Shown: positions 42,569 through 52,034, numbered from the stretch's first letter. The stretch is 64,000 nucleotides of DNA from Chloroflexota bacterium (GCA_024434115.1 QMIT01000010.1:62001-126000), one strand, 5' to 3'. Program-made: numbers and translations. Notes: generated by a model from the letters alone, not told the origin.

Positions 42569-44080
42569 TTATTCCTTGCTCTCGTCGGGCGGTGGCAGCA
42601 TCAATGAGCGTGTGCCAAATTTTAGGGTCTTTCGTCCCTCTTCTGAGAGTTTGTTGGTCTGACGCACCCGTCGGGCCTCTTCCATTGCCATATGGGCTAA
42701 ATCTTCTTGGCCTGCTTGCAACAACCGCGTCGCCAGATTTTCCAGTCGTTGGGTGGCCTCTTGGACGCGACCCTCACTGATGGCTTTTTCGGTTTTTTGC
42801 TGCATCCGATACAGCGCCAATTTACCGAGGGCGTCAATAATCATCTTAGGTGGTTCTTCGGCAGGCGGTTTAGCCGAGATTTCAGTCGTCTGGTCAACAA
42901 TCGCCTTAAATTCGTAACGCTCCGATTCCCCAATCAAATCACCACTAACATCCAACCGCACCATCGAACGAAACCCCGGTTTCATGTTGGCGGGCATCTG
43001 GAATTGAAGCAATACACGGGTTGGACGGGTGCTTTGGAGTGTTCCCAAATTAATGGGTTGGGATGTAACCTCTAGAGGTTGTGCACTGGGGGATAACCGG
43101 AAGGCGGATTCAATCTGGATGTCTGAATCGGGCGCAACGGTTAAACGCAGGCGCTCGGCAAAGGCTTCCGACAGGGTGCGAATACGATCATTCAAAAAGT
43201 TGACAACCGCACTCGGTGAACTGACATAGGTTGCTCCACCGCCTGTTTTGGCGGTTAAGTCATCCAAAAAGACGTCGTTCCATTCGTCCCCGATGCCCAT
43301 CGCACTGATACTGATCCCAACTTGCTTGGCATCATCGGCGAGTTCAAGGCACAATTGTTCATCGCCATAGGTACGACCATCGGTGATCAAAATCACATGG
43401 TTCACCAATTTGCGGTTGAACTGCCGCTTAACTTCCTCATAGGCAGCAGACAACCCTTGAAAGATCTCTGTGCCGCCGCCTGCCGCAATGGTGTTGACCC
43501 GCGACTTGATACCTTCCGGGTCGGTGACGGGTTCGCTTTTGACCAGTACATCGGCCCGGTCACTAAACGCGACCACACATAGACGGTCTTCTTTGCCTAG
43601 CTGCGAAAGAATTTGGTGTGAGGCGACTTTGACTTTTTCCAATCGGCTGCCGCGCATGGATGAACTGTGATCAAGCACCAACGCAATATTGAGCGGTGCT
43701 TTACGCGGTTCACCCGGATTGGCGGCCTGCTCGCCTACATTGCGGGCGAGAATTTCGAGCAGCAAGTACATCACTTGTGGCTCTTTAATGACAGGCAAAA
43801 TGCGCCTACTCGGAACGCAACGCGCCGCAAAAGAAGGACGTTTCGTATTAGCCTTGCTGGTCAAAACCCGATGATAGGTCGAGCGTTGTATTTCATCGCT
43901 CAAGACTTCGTAGGCCAGATTAATATCCTTAAATTGAAGTGCCGCACCTTCGTGCGAATTGACATCGGGATGAAAGCGTCGAGCCGCCTGACGATAGGCC
44001 GATTTAATATCATCAGCCGAGGCAGACGGCGATACCCCTAGAATCGTGTATAAATCAAACTCTTGATACTGAGAAGCCAT
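42569..44080 (-). CDS. DnaJ-domain / von Willebrand A fusion protein
   Basis: The protein of about 503 residues joins an N-terminal J domain (about 5-70, with the HPD motif in RRFHPDVNS) to a von Willebrand A domain (about 130-310) with a complete metal site: DxSxS (DHSSSM), the GGGTEIF threonine and ITDGRTYGDE. A beta-sandwich-like region and a helical C-terminus follow. The HPD motif predicts a contact with an Hsp70, and the vWA domain a metal-dependent protein contact. The ATG at 44080 is used; a GTG lies three codons upstream. It lies between PP2C and FHA genes, so it is probably a kinase-controlled scaffold. Confidence 0.88.
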   Translation of the reverse strand: MASQYQEFDLYTILGVSPSASADDIKSAYRQAARRFHPDVNSHEGAALQFKDINLAYEVLSDEIQRSTYHRVLTSKANTKRPSFAARCVPSRRILPVIKEPQVMYLLLEILARNVGEQAANPGEPRKAPLNIALVLDHSSSMRGSRLEKVKVASHQILSQLGKEDRLCVVAFSDRADVLVKSEPVTDPEGIKSRVNTIAAGGGTEIFQGLSAAYEEVKRQFNRKLVNHVILITDGRTYGDEQLCLELADDAKQVGISISAMGIGDEWNDVFLDDLTAKTGGGATYVSSPSAVVNFLNDRIRTLSEAFAERLRLTVAPDSDIQIESAFRLSPSAQPLEVTSQPINLGTLQSTRPTRVLLQFQMPANMKPGFRSMVRLDVSGDLIGESERYEFKAIVDQTTEISAKPPAEEPPKMIIDALGKLALYRMQQKTEKAISEGRVQEATQRLENLATRLLQAGQEDLAHMAMEEARRVRQTNKLSEEGRKTLKFGTRSLMLPPPDESKE

Positions 44081-44104
44081 GTATGACACTCGGTAATGGA
44101 TGTT

Positions 44105-45154
44105 CTATGATTGGACTGGAGAGATGCGAATAATCACCACCGTGATGTTATCGCGTCCCCCACGTTCATTGGCAAGTGCCACAAGTTTTTCACAGGCAGT
44201 CTGTGGACTGCCATTCGATTTAGATACGATCTCTAATAATTCATCCTGTTTTACGAGGTTCCACAGACCATCGCTGCACAAGAGCAAATAGGACCCCGGC
44301 GGAATTTGCCGTGTAATCGCATCTACCTCGAGGCTCTCACTTTGACCAATCGCCCGATACAGCACATTCGATTGCGGGTGGTCAATCGCCTCTTCTTCGT
44401 TGATATGATCCAATTCCTTGAGACGTTCAACCAACGAGTGGTCACGGGTGAGTTTATCAATACTCGCGGCGGTAATAAGATAGGCGCGGCTGTCGCCCAC
44501 ATGCGCAATATAAGCCAGATTGCCCATAATCGCGGCTGCCGTCACCGTTGTACCGCCTTCGGGCACTTTTTCCGAGACGATCTGATTGGCTTTTTGCACC
44601 GCACTCCGCAATACCTCCGAAATCGTCGGACGTTCGGCGTCTCCCCCGGCTTCGTTATAAAGCAAAGGCAGAAAGATATTATTGACGACTTCGCGTGATA
44701 CGACCTGTACGGTCATGGCCGACGCTTTTTCACCGTCTTCATGCCCCCCCATGCCATCGGCAACAATGAAAAGCCCGAAATCAGGTCGTTCCTCGGTGGT
44801 AGACATAGATGCGGTCATTGTGAACATCGAATCTTGATTATTCTCGCGTACTTGGCCGATGTCACTACGCTGTCCAACAATAAGTCGCGCTCCGGTTGAT
44901 GAATTGGGCATAACGGTCTCCAAGGGGGGTAACTGGCGGGTGCGCCCATCGAGTTCGATTGTGAGCTTACCAGCGGGTGGCTCGGCAAGTTCGATATTTG
45001 GTAACGGGTGGGTATCTAAATCCGAAGGCGATACCACTTTCCCGTCAGTTGGCGGAACAGGCTTAGCTTCCACAACTGAATCTTGCGGAACGGCAGGTTT
45101 GGTGGGTGTTTCTTCGGCAGGCCGAAGACCTAATAAACGTCTTAGAGCATCCAT
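44105..45154 (-). CDS. PP2C-type Ser/Thr protein phosphatase
   Basis: The 349-residue protein has a variable N-terminal region of about 90 residues rich in Pro and Thr, then a PP2C catalytic domain with the metal-binding motifs DGMGGHEDGE, HVGDSRAYL, CSDGLWNL and GGRDNITVV. It is likely the counterpart of the neighbouring kinase and removes phosphate from Thr residues, including those on the kinase itself. It lies 24 bases behind the kinase gene. No membrane helix is present. Confidence 0.94.
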   Translation of the reverse strand: MDALRRLLGLRPAEETPTKPAVPQDSVVEAKPVPPTDGKVVSPSDLDTHPLPNIELAEPPAGKLTIELDGRTRQLPPLETVMPNSSTGARLIVGQRSDIGQVRENNQDSMFTMTASMSTTEERPDFGLFIVADGMGGHEDGEKASAMTVQVVSREVVNNIFLPLLYNEAGGDAERPTISEVLRSAVQKANQIVSEKVPEGGTTVTAAAIMGNLAYIAHVGDSRAYLITAASIDKLTRDHSLVERLKELDHINEEEAIDHPQSNVLYRAIGQSESLEVDAITRQIPPGSYLLLCSDGLWNLVKQDELLEIVSKSNGSPQTACEKLVALANERGGRDNITVVIIRISPVQS

Positions 45155-45178
45155 ACTAGTAGTTGCCTCCCCACCTTG

Positions 45179-47104
45179 CTACGCTTTAAGCGCATAAACA
45201 TGTTGATCGGTTGATCCGATATATACAATTCCATCTGAGACACAGGGTGATCCGGTAATGGCCCCACCTGTGGCATACGACCAGCGCTCTTTGCCCGATT
45301 TGGCATCTATGCTATAGACTTTGCCATCCACGCCGCCGATGTAAATCGCTCCGTTAAAATAGGCTGGAGAAGAAGTCACTTGATCGCCCGCTTTAAATTT
45401 CCAGCGTTCGCGTCCACTTGAAGCATCAAGGGCATAAACATAGCCATCCACTGAGCCAAAATGGACATTACCATTGGCGATAACAGGGGATGAGATCACT
45501 GGCTTGCCGCTACGATAGCGCCATACACTCCAACCGTTTTTCGCCTCAAGTGTATACAAATGTGAATCACTTGATCCGAAAAAGACCATCCCTTCATAAA
45601 CGACGGGCGAGGACATCACCGAGCGTTTGGTCTTAAAACGCCATTTTAGTTGACCGCTGAGGTCAAGGGCAAATACATCGCCCAAATCGGTGCCAAAAAT
45701 AATGAGTTCGTCGGTCAGGGCTGGTCGGCTGCGAATGGGTGAACCCGCGTCATATTTCCACGCGGCCCGTCCGGTTGCAACACGCACGGCATAAAATTTG
45801 TGGTCATCGCTGCCAAAAAAAACATGCCCGTGTGCAACGGTTGGCGAGGAACGAATCGGCCCCTGTGTCGTCAGTTTCCAGTTTTGCCGCCCACTGCGAA
45901 TATCTACTGCATAAACACTGAAATCATTCGATCCGGCAATCACCAAATTTTCTTCTTCGGCAATTGCAGGCGTGGTCGCCACACCGCCATCGGTGGGAAA
46001 TTTCCAGCGTAATTGACCATTTTCAACATTCAATGCCCACAAGTTGTTGTCATAGGAGCCAACAAACAACAAGCCTTGATGTACCGTCGGGGTCGAACGG
46101 ATTTCTTCTTCAAATTTGAATTTCCATCGTACATCAATGGCATTACGTGAGGCTTCGGCCCATTCATCCGAAAGAGCAGTCGTGGCTTGACTTGACCCAC
46201 CAGCCCCAGCGGACACAACAGGCAGCCCTTTGGACTTGTTCAATACCGCTTCCAATGCTTTTTTCATGGCCTCGGCGCTGACAAATCGCTGACTCATTTC
46301 GAAGGTCAGCGCCCGCATGACAACGGCTTCAAGCTCAGGCGAGACATCCGGATTGGCCTCACGAATAGGCCGATCTGCAAAGGTGAAGGGAGGTTCAAGG
46401 CGCGGGTCGTGTCGAGTGAGCGCATGATGTAGGGTTGCCCCTACCCCATAAATATCACTACCGGGGTTGGCCTCACCCTTATATTGTTCGGGCGCAGAAT
46501 ACCCCTCCGTACCAATCGTGGTACCCTTTTGCCCAACTTGGAAGGTGCGTGCAATCCCAAAGTCAATGAGACGCAGCCGTCCAAATTGGTCAATCATGAT
46601 GTTGGCGGGTTTGATGTCACGGAAAATAATGGGAGGTTGATGCTGATGTAAATAATTGATCACATCACAGACATCAATGCCCCATTTCACAATCATTTCA
46701 ATCGGAATATCAGGGACAGTATTGAGAATGGACTCGAAATCTTTGCCATTGATATATTCCATGACCAGATAGGCCCGGTCACGGACAGAGAAATAATCGT
46801 AAATCGTGGGAATCGCGGGATGACTAAGCGCCGCCAGCAAGTTGGCCTCGCGCTCAAAATTGCGTAGGCTCATATCCCGCAATTCCGGGTCTTGCGAGAG
46901 ATTGAGCATTTCTTTCACCGCGACGTAACGTTCTACATTGGGAAATTGTAAATCGCGGGCTTGATATACCGAACCCATGCCCCCAACACCTAATACCCCA
47001 GTGATGCGATAGCGATTCACCAATACGACATTGGGCTGTAGCGCACCATCAACACCGAGCAGGTCTTTTTTGGGTTCGCTTGCGAACTGCCTTGTATCTA
47101 CCAT
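45179..47104 (-). CDS. Ser/Thr protein kinase fused to an eight-repeat PQQ-type beta-propeller
   Basis: The kinase domain (about residues 30-290) has GVGGMGSVYQARD, VAVKEM, FRDIKPANI with Phe in place of the usual His, LIDFGIAR and APEQ. After a short linker, eight PQQ-like repeats of about 40 residues follow (residues 330-641), each with a W(K/R)F...SSP...G.VFFGS.D..VYAL..SG pattern, enough for an eight-bladed propeller. No membrane helix lies between the two parts, so both halves should be in the cytoplasm; PQQ propellers are usually exported. A TTGCGA-N17-TATAAT promoter lies upstream. The gene heads the signalling run. Confidence 0.93.
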   Translation of the reverse strand: MVDTRQFASEPKKDLLGVDGALQPNVVLVNRYRITGVLGVGGMGSVYQARDLQFPNVERYVAVKEMLNLSQDPELRDMSLRNFEREANLLAALSHPAIPTIYDYFSVRDRAYLVMEYINGKDFESILNTVPDIPIEMIVKWGIDVCDVINYLHQHQPPIIFRDIKPANIMIDQFGRLRLIDFGIARTFQVGQKGTTIGTEGYSAPEQYKGEANPGSDIYGVGATLHHALTRHDPRLEPPFTFADRPIREANPDVSPELEAVVMRALTFEMSQRFVSAEAMKKALEAVLNKSKGLPVVSAGAGGSSQATTALSDEWAEASRNAIDVRWKFKFEEEIRSTPTVHQGLLFVGSYDNNLWALNVENGQLRWKFPTDGGVATTPAIAEEENLVIAGSNDFSVYAVDIRSGRQNWKLTTQGPIRSSPTVAHGHVFFGSDDHKFYAVRVATGRAAWKYDAGSPIRSRPALTDELIIFGTDLGDVFALDLSGQLKWRFKTKRSVMSSPVVYEGMVFFGSSDSHLYTLEAKNGWSVWRYRSGKPVISSPVIANGNVHFGSVDGYVYALDASSGRERWKFKAGDQVTSSPAYFNGAIYIGGVDGKVYSIDAKSGKERWSYATGGAITGSPCVSDGIVYIGSTDQHVYALKA

Positions 47105-47243
47105 ATGGATAAGACCTTTGCCCTACTATAAAAAGCTAATGAATGGAAATCAGATGACTGTCTCCCTATCCAGACAACCTTATTCCTCTCTTGTATTGTA
47201 CATCGGGAACAGATTCAACAATAAATGATGAATGATTAACGAA

Positions 47244-47272
47244 ATTATAGTAAATTGAGGTTTTAATCGCAA
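47244..47272 (-). promoter_or_regulatory. Promoter of the kinase/phosphatase signalling run
   Basis: On the minus strand TTGCGA (47272-47267) and TATAAT (47249-47244) are spaced 17 bases. The leader to the ATG at 47104 is about 130 bases long, which leaves room for regulation. Confidence 0.65.
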
Positions 47273-47290
47273 TTATTCAGCATTGAGGTT

Positions 47291-47923
47291 TTAGGAACGG
47301 CGTGGTAATCGGGGGAAAACGGCTTGGCGAATGCGTTCTTGGATGATTTCCACCCCACCCATCCCATCAACGACGACCCAACGGGCTGGTTCCAGTTGAA
47401 TTAAGGTTTGATAGCCGACCTGTACTCGCTGATGAAAATCGAGGGCCAATGCGTCCAGTCGATTCCATTCTGCTCCCTGTTTAGCGGCAATTTGACGCCG
47501 CTCCAATCCCGCTTCCGGTGAAATATCAAGGTATAGCGTCAAATCAGGTTTCAACCCCTCGGTTGCAAAATCCAAAATCAAGCGGAGGGTGTTTAGATCG
47601 AGTCCACGTCCATAGCCCTGATAGGCCAATGTCGAATCAACATAACGATCCGACAAAATAATCTCCCCCGCTGCTAAACGAGGCCGAATGATTTCTGCCA
47701 CCAGTTGGGCACGTGAAGCAGTATAGAGCAGCAGTTCGGTACGGGCGTGCATTTTTTCGTTTTTGAGGGTGTGCAGCACTTCGCGGATTTGATCGCCAAT
47801 ATCGGTGCCCCCCGGTTCGCGTGTCTGCGTCACGGTATAACCCTGTTCACGCAGTGCCGCCGCAAGAAGTTGAATTTGGGTGGTCTTACCGCTGCCTTCT
47901 GGCCCTTCAAATGTGATAAACAA
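47291..47923 (-). CDS. tmk: Thymidylate kinase
   Basis: The 210-residue protein phosphorylates dTMP to dTDP. It has the P-loop FEGPEGSGKTTQ at the N-terminus, the REPGGTDIGDQ motif that contacts the substrate phosphate, SDRYVDSTLAYQGYGRG with the DRY/H motif and the YLDISPEAGLERR lid. The length is typical. It starts 25 bases after the small anchored protein gene and may be co-transcribed with it. Confidence 0.96.
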   Translation of the reverse strand: MFITFEGPEGSGKTTQIQLLAAALREQGYTVTQTREPGGTDIGDQIREVLHTLKNEKMHARTELLLYTASRAQLVAEIIRPRLAAGEIILSDRYVDSTLAYQGYGRGLDLNTLRLILDFATEGLKPDLTLYLDISPEAGLERRQIAAKQGAEWNRLDALALDFHQRVQVGYQTLIQLEPARWVVVDGMGGVEIIQERIRQAVFPRLPRRS

Positions 47924-47948
47924 GAGGTGTATCCTTTTTTAGAGATAT

Positions 47949-48464
47949 TTATCGTCCCAACCACGCGGCGGGGTGTTCGACTGCGATTATCGTTAATTCA
48001 GTGTAATCCGCTTGGGGTTGATTTTTTGTCCAAACGGTCAGTTCGCCCTTGTATGTTCCCGGTTGGGTGACGACCATTGCCACGCGCATCCGTAGGGATT
48101 CATCGGCTTGCAAAACGGGACGGCGCTGGATGGCAAAGGTATATTCGACCCATTTGGATTGACCTAGATCATCCGCTTCACGGTAGGGTGGCACCATTTC
48201 AACCACGCTTAATCCCTGTTCCAGCAGGGCGCGTTCCACACCGATACTAATCAATTCCTGTTGGCTGTCGGTGGTGTTATTCAAGGTCAAGGCTACGTCA
48301 AACGACTGATTAACCAACACAATACGGGGTGCTTCCGCTTTAGCTTCAATCACATTGGCCTCGCTGCCCAAATAAGCCAAGACTGCGCCCCCTAGTACAG
48401 CCAGCATGACAACCATTAAACTGGTACTGACCAAAAGTTTCTTCCAGCGGACTTTTAAGCTCAT
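47949..48464 (-). CDS. Membrane-anchored protein with Ig-like domain, unknown function
   Basis: The 171-residue protein has a basic start, one membrane helix (about 10-33) and an extracellular domain of about 130 residues with regular alternating beta strands, such as VDVALTLNNTTDSQQELI and TYKGELTVWT, consistent with an Ig-like sandwich. No known family is recognised. It lies upstream of tmk in the same direction. Confidence 0.65.
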   Translation of the reverse strand: MSLKVRWKKLLVSTSLMVVMLAVLGGAVLAYLGSEANVIEAKAEAPRIVLVNQSFDVALTLNNTTDSQQELISIGVERALLEQGLSVVEMVPPYREADDLGQSKWVEYTFAIQRRPVLQADESLRMRVAMVVTQPGTYKGELTVWTKNQPQADYTELTIIAVEHPAAWLGR

Positions 48465-48477
48465 AGATGTTCCCGAA

Positions 48478-48507
48478 AATTAAAGGGTGATTGCATCAAC
48501 CACCCTT
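48478..48507. terminator. Terminator after the R3H ATPase gene
   Basis: AAGGGTG (48483-48489) and CACCCTT (48501-48507) form a seven-pair stem, extended by TTG/CAA in the loop. The minus strand continues with TTTAATTTT; the plus strand has ATTTTT. Confidence 0.6.
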
Positions 48508-48539
48508 ATCATTTTTGCTACAGATTAGCACGTTTTCAA

Positions 48540-50291
48540 CTAGATGGGCTGCTCATTCCGCAAAACGCGCACATGGCGGAATGGCTCAGTACCATAACTC
48601 TTGGAGACGAGGTTTTCGTCCCGAATGAGTTCGTGCTGACGGCGGCGGATATGTGGCGACTGCGGACGCAAATCCACATAATACACCGCGCCATCACGGA
48701 TTTTGTCAATGGCCTGTCGTGTTTCTTCCATCGCCTCTGCGAAGGGGTCAATATGCGTGTTCAGGTCAATGCCGAACAAGTCTGCCAAGAAGTTTTCTAC
48801 TTGGTTGGCAGTATTGGCCCGCAAGACATGAATCGCCACATTACGCCGTTCCGCGTCCACAATGAGCTTGGGTCGCTGGCGATAGTAAGTTTTTACCGTG
48901 ACCAGTACATCGGCACTTCGCAAATCATCTACCAGATGAATCGGCACATTCAGTCGTTCGGCGGCTTCCGTCAAACGATTACGTGCCACCCCATAGGCAT
49001 AGATTTTGATTTGCCGATTTTTCAACTGCTGGGGCAGCGGAAGCGGCTGGGTGTGGTCAGGGTCGGAATCGTCCATCATCAATGTCAAGGTGTTTTCCAA
49101 TGGCATTGATCTGGGTTTAGGTGGAGCGGCAACCGCAGCCTGTTCTCGACTGCCATTTTTCGTCGCCACAATAGACTCATCATGGTCGCGGTGTTCACGT
49201 CGTTCGGCCTTATGCCGTTTGCCGTTGCCCCCACTCGCCCGCAGGTCAACTACTTCACGGGCATGATTGCGTTCTGGCACCAGCGTGGTTTCCGGGATAA
49301 TCATTTCTTTATGAATGGCCCCATTCTCATCACGCCAGCGCACTTCCACAGGCAATGGTCGCCCTCGCAATTGTGAGTCAACCGCTGCCCCGACATCGTT
49401 ATGGATAACCATACGATCACGGGCTTGGATTTCGATCAAGACCTCAAAGGTTGGGGGCGCACGGCGCTCCAAAACAGTTTTCTGCGTACCCCGTCGCCGA
49501 GCCTCTTCGTCTGAAAGCGTCACCGACTCCACCCCACCGACTAGATCGGAAAGGGTTGGGTTCCGCAAGATATTTTCCAACGTATTGCCGTGTGCTGTGC
49601 CAATCAATTGCACCCCACGTTCGGCAATGGTACGGGCGGCCTGTGCTTCTAGCTCACGCCCAATTTCGTCAATAATGATGGTTTCGGGGTTGTGGTTTTC
49701 CACCGCCTCGATCATCACTTCATGTTGTAGAGTTGGTTGTGCCACCTGCATCCGGCGTGAACTGCCGATTGCGGGATGTGGCACGTCACCATCCCCACCG
49801 ATTTCATTTGAAGTATCCACAATCACTACGCGGCGGGAAGCCCCCAAGACACGAGCAGCCTCACGCAGCATCGTCGTTTTGCCGACGCCGGGTGGCCCCA
49901 GCAACAGCACACTTTGCTTGGACTGGATAATGTCTTCGATAATGTCAATCGTGCCATAGACCGCACGGCCCACGCGGCACGTCAACCCGACAACATCCCC
50001 GCGTCGGTTGCGGATAGCGCTGATACGGTGAAGAGTACGTTCAATGCCCCCGCGATTGTCGGCGTCAAACATCGCAATCCGCGAGACCACATACTCCAGT
50101 TCTTCATGAGTAATTTCGTGGTCACTCAGCGGATGATTACCATCAAGATAGCGTGCCATCGGGACTCGCCCCAGATCGAGGACGACTTCCAACAGCATAT
50201 CATGACGGCCCAGCTTGTCTAACGTGGCGACAATGGCAGTAGGCCAAATCTCCTTCAGCCGGTCAATGTCATCAGTTATCCGGTGTTCCAT
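48540..50291 (-). CDS. Ycf45/SpoIIIAA-like AAA ATPase with C-terminal R3H domain
   Basis: The 583-residue protein has a RecA/AAA-like ATPase domain (about 100-300) with Walker A GPPGVGKTTM near 130, an ETIIIDEIGRE Walker B, and GTAHGNTLENILRNP, all typical of the Ycf45/SpoIIIAA family. A charged linker rich in Lys/Arg/His (about 345-390) follows, then a segment with VARNRLTEAAERL and a C-terminal R3H domain (about 530-580, RRRQHELI then SKSYGTEPFRHV) that binds single-stranded nucleic acid. The cellular role of the family is not settled. A terminator follows the gene. Confidence 0.88.
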   Translation of the reverse strand: MEHRITDDIDRLKEIWPTAIVATLDKLGRHDMLLEVVLDLGRVPMARYLDGNHPLSDHEITHEELEYVVSRIAMFDADNRGGIERTLHRISAIRNRRGDVVGLTCRVGRAVYGTIDIIEDIIQSKQSVLLLGPPGVGKTTMLREAARVLGASRRVVIVDTSNEIGGDGDVPHPAIGSSRRMQVAQPTLQHEVMIEAVENHNPETIIIDEIGRELEAQAARTIAERGVQLIGTAHGNTLENILRNPTLSDLVGGVESVTLSDEEARRRGTQKTVLERRAPPTFEVLIEIQARDRMVIHNDVGAAVDSQLRGRPLPVEVRWRDENGAIHKEMIIPETTLVPERNHAREVVDLRASGGNGKRHKAERREHRDHDESIVATKNGSREQAAVAAPPKPRSMPLENTLTLMMDDSDPDHTQPLPLPQQLKNRQIKIYAYGVARNRLTEAAERLNVPIHLVDDLRSADVLVTVKTYYRQRPKLIVDAERRNVAIHVLRANTANQVENFLADLFGIDLNTHIDPFAEAMEETRQAIDKIRDGAVYYVDLRPQSPHIRRRQHELIRDENLVSKSYGTEPFRHVRVLRNEQPI

Positions 50292-50360
50292 ATGGTTTGT
50301 TGTTTTTCTCCAGAGTTGTTTTAACGCATAACGAACATGCGTAGGGCGACAAACCGACCC

Positions 50361-51461
50361 CTAGCGCAGCGGTTCAATCGAAATTTCCGCTGAACTTACG
50401 AGCGTGCCAAATTCCAAAGTGGCCCGCGCTGGTTCTGTACCGTTTTCCATCCGTGCTACGGTGTGTTTGACAAACACCGCCTGCTGGTCACCCGCTACTA
50501 GGCCCAACAGATTCAGCGGTATTCGCAGCCAATCTTGATAAGATCGCACCGCAAAATACATGGGCAGGCGTTCAGCTTTTGACCAACAATTGATGGCATG
50601 TTCAAGGATGGCTTCGGCCTCTTCATACACGTCCGGGTGTAGATAGGGCTTGACCATTAACCCCGCTTTGCCTTCAATCACCGACAGATAACCGAGCAGT
50701 CGTTGTTCACCAATGACCTCCACCACCAGACTGCCGGCATTAATCTCCGGTAGAGGGTCAGCCTGTTGGATAAGACTTGGCACCAACGCGGCATGAAGCG
50801 CTTGTACGCGAATCATGTCAATTTCATTGGCAGGCCGCACATGCAGCCGTTCCAACGAACTACTGGCCCGGATTGGTCCCGGCGCTCTTCGGAAAATGGT
50901 CTGTCGTGCGTAGACGACAAACCCCGCTTTACGCAACAGCTTAAACGCACTCTGTTCATGCTCTAGCACCTCCGCTGTAATCGTCCACGCACCCCGCCGC
51001 CCTGCTGTATGAACTAGCCCGTCAATTAACTGCAACCATGCCACATAATCGAGATTGTCTTGTGGAATGGGAGCAAGGCAAGCGATATGCGCGGATCGTT
51101 CCCCGGCCCGATGCCGAATCTGCCCGATCAATCCATCGTCGCCGTCACGCATGACCAATGTTGGGAAACCGAGATCCGCCATTGGCACCATCGCAAGCAG
51201 CGCCGATTCCAAAGGATTAATCCCTCGGGTAAGTGCAATGGTCGTGTCGGTCAATAGTTGGCGTGACGCCAGACGACGCACGAGAGCGAGGTCCATTGGG
51301 ATTGGGGCAAAGGGGCGAACGTCAGTCACAAATTTGTGTCGTTTTGGGTGGTCCAAAAAAGCTGCATAAGCGGTTCTCAGCGAAAACTCCACTGGCGCAT
51401 CCCACAAAATTGTGCGCCCGATTAAAAGTATTGTATCACAAGCCATGCCCATTCGCGGCAA
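50361..51461 (-). CDS. GNAT-superfamily-like protein
   Basis: The 366-residue protein shows a GNAT-like pattern in two parts: an N-terminal region with LVMRDGDDGLIGQIRHR and a late segment with EHEQSAFKLLRKAGFVVYARQTIF, like the end of an acetyltransferase domain. A second module covers about 215-340. The acetyl-CoA signature (Q/RxxGxG/A) is weak in both. Start codons at 51461 and 51446 are both possible. The neighbours do not suggest a function. It is close in type to the GNAT protein at 11102. Confidence 0.5.
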   Translation of the reverse strand: MPRMGMACDTILLIGRTILWDAPVEFSLRTAYAAFLDHPKRHKFVTDVRPFAPIPMDLALVRRLASRQLLTDTTIALTRGINPLESALLAMVPMADLGFPTLVMRDGDDGLIGQIRHRAGERSAHIACLAPIPQDNLDYVAWLQLIDGLVHTAGRRGAWTITAEVLEHEQSAFKLLRKAGFVVYARQTIFRRAPGPIRASSSLERLHVRPANEIDMIRVQALHAALVPSLIQQADPLPEINAGSLVVEVIGEQRLLGYLSVIEGKAGLMVKPYLHPDVYEEAEAILEHAINCWSKAERLPMYFAVRSYQDWLRIPLNLLGLVAGDQQAVFVKHTVARMENGTEPARATLEFGTLVSSAEISIEPLR

Positions 51462-51550
51462 AAATTTATAGAGTTCTTACCAAAATTAGAACCATGTCAT
51501 GAGATGGATAGAAATCGGTATTACTCAAGCGGCAAATGTGGCAGAAAATG

Positions 51551-51576
51551 AAAAACCCCTGCGCGGAGCAGAGGTT
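51551..51576 (-). terminator. Terminator after the cupin gene
   Basis: AACCCCTGC-GCGGA-GCAGAGGTT forms a nine-base stem with one mismatch. On the minus strand it continues with TTTTTC. Confidence 0.7.
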
Positions 51577-51605
51577 CATGTTTCAAAGGGTGATTGAGCG
51601 GAATT

Positions 51606-51944
51606 TTAGCGGCGGACGGCGGGCGTGCCTTCGACGCACATGACGCCTTGAGGGCCAACGGTTATGCTGTGACGTGCCCCGGCTGCAATGTCAATGCGGT
51701 CCCCTTTTTTCAGTACAACCCGCTGACGGGTATCGGGCAGGAATATTTCCATGCTGCCCTCCACACAATAGAGCGATTTGGCATGTCCGTGACTGCGAAC
51801 CCCATACCGATAATTGGCATTATTCGACCATTTAAAGGGTCGTAATCCATCTTGCTCAAGGTGATGGGTCATCAAGGCAAGCGTTGGATGTTGGCTGCCG
51901 TGCCAGCGAACGACGCGCAGCATATCAGTTTTTGTTGCAGACAT
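51606..51944 (-). CDS. Cupin-domain protein
   Basis: The small 112-residue protein is a single cupin barrel. The metal-site region shows GVRSHGHAKSLYCVEGSM near residues 48-65, with two His and a Glu, and the second motif is in AAGARHSITV with one His. Most such proteins bind a metal and either catalyse a reaction or bind a small ligand. The genes around it do not narrow the substrate. A terminator lies 30 bases downstream. Confidence 0.85.
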   Translation of the reverse strand: MSATKTDMLRVVRWHGSQHPTLALMTHHLEQDGLRPFKWSNNANYRYGVRSHGHAKSLYCVEGSMEIFLPDTRQRVVLKKGDRIDIAAGARHSITVGPQGVMCVEGTPAVRR

Positions 51945-52034
51945 AAAACTCCAAAATCCCTTCCAAAATTTGGTCTAAGTAACAAACCAAATTCTAATAA
52001 TTGAATTGTCATTCAATTGACGCCGGACAACATA

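Noticed and set aside
39961-47104. A known defence or tellurite-resistance type cluster
   Set aside because: There are no TerD, TerY, MoxR, nuclease or toxin genes in the run, so no known defence system can be named.
48573-49109. Plus-strand frame of 178 codons opposite the R3H ATPase
   Set aside because: The minus strand encodes a full Ycf45/R3H protein; the opposite frame has no signal of its own.
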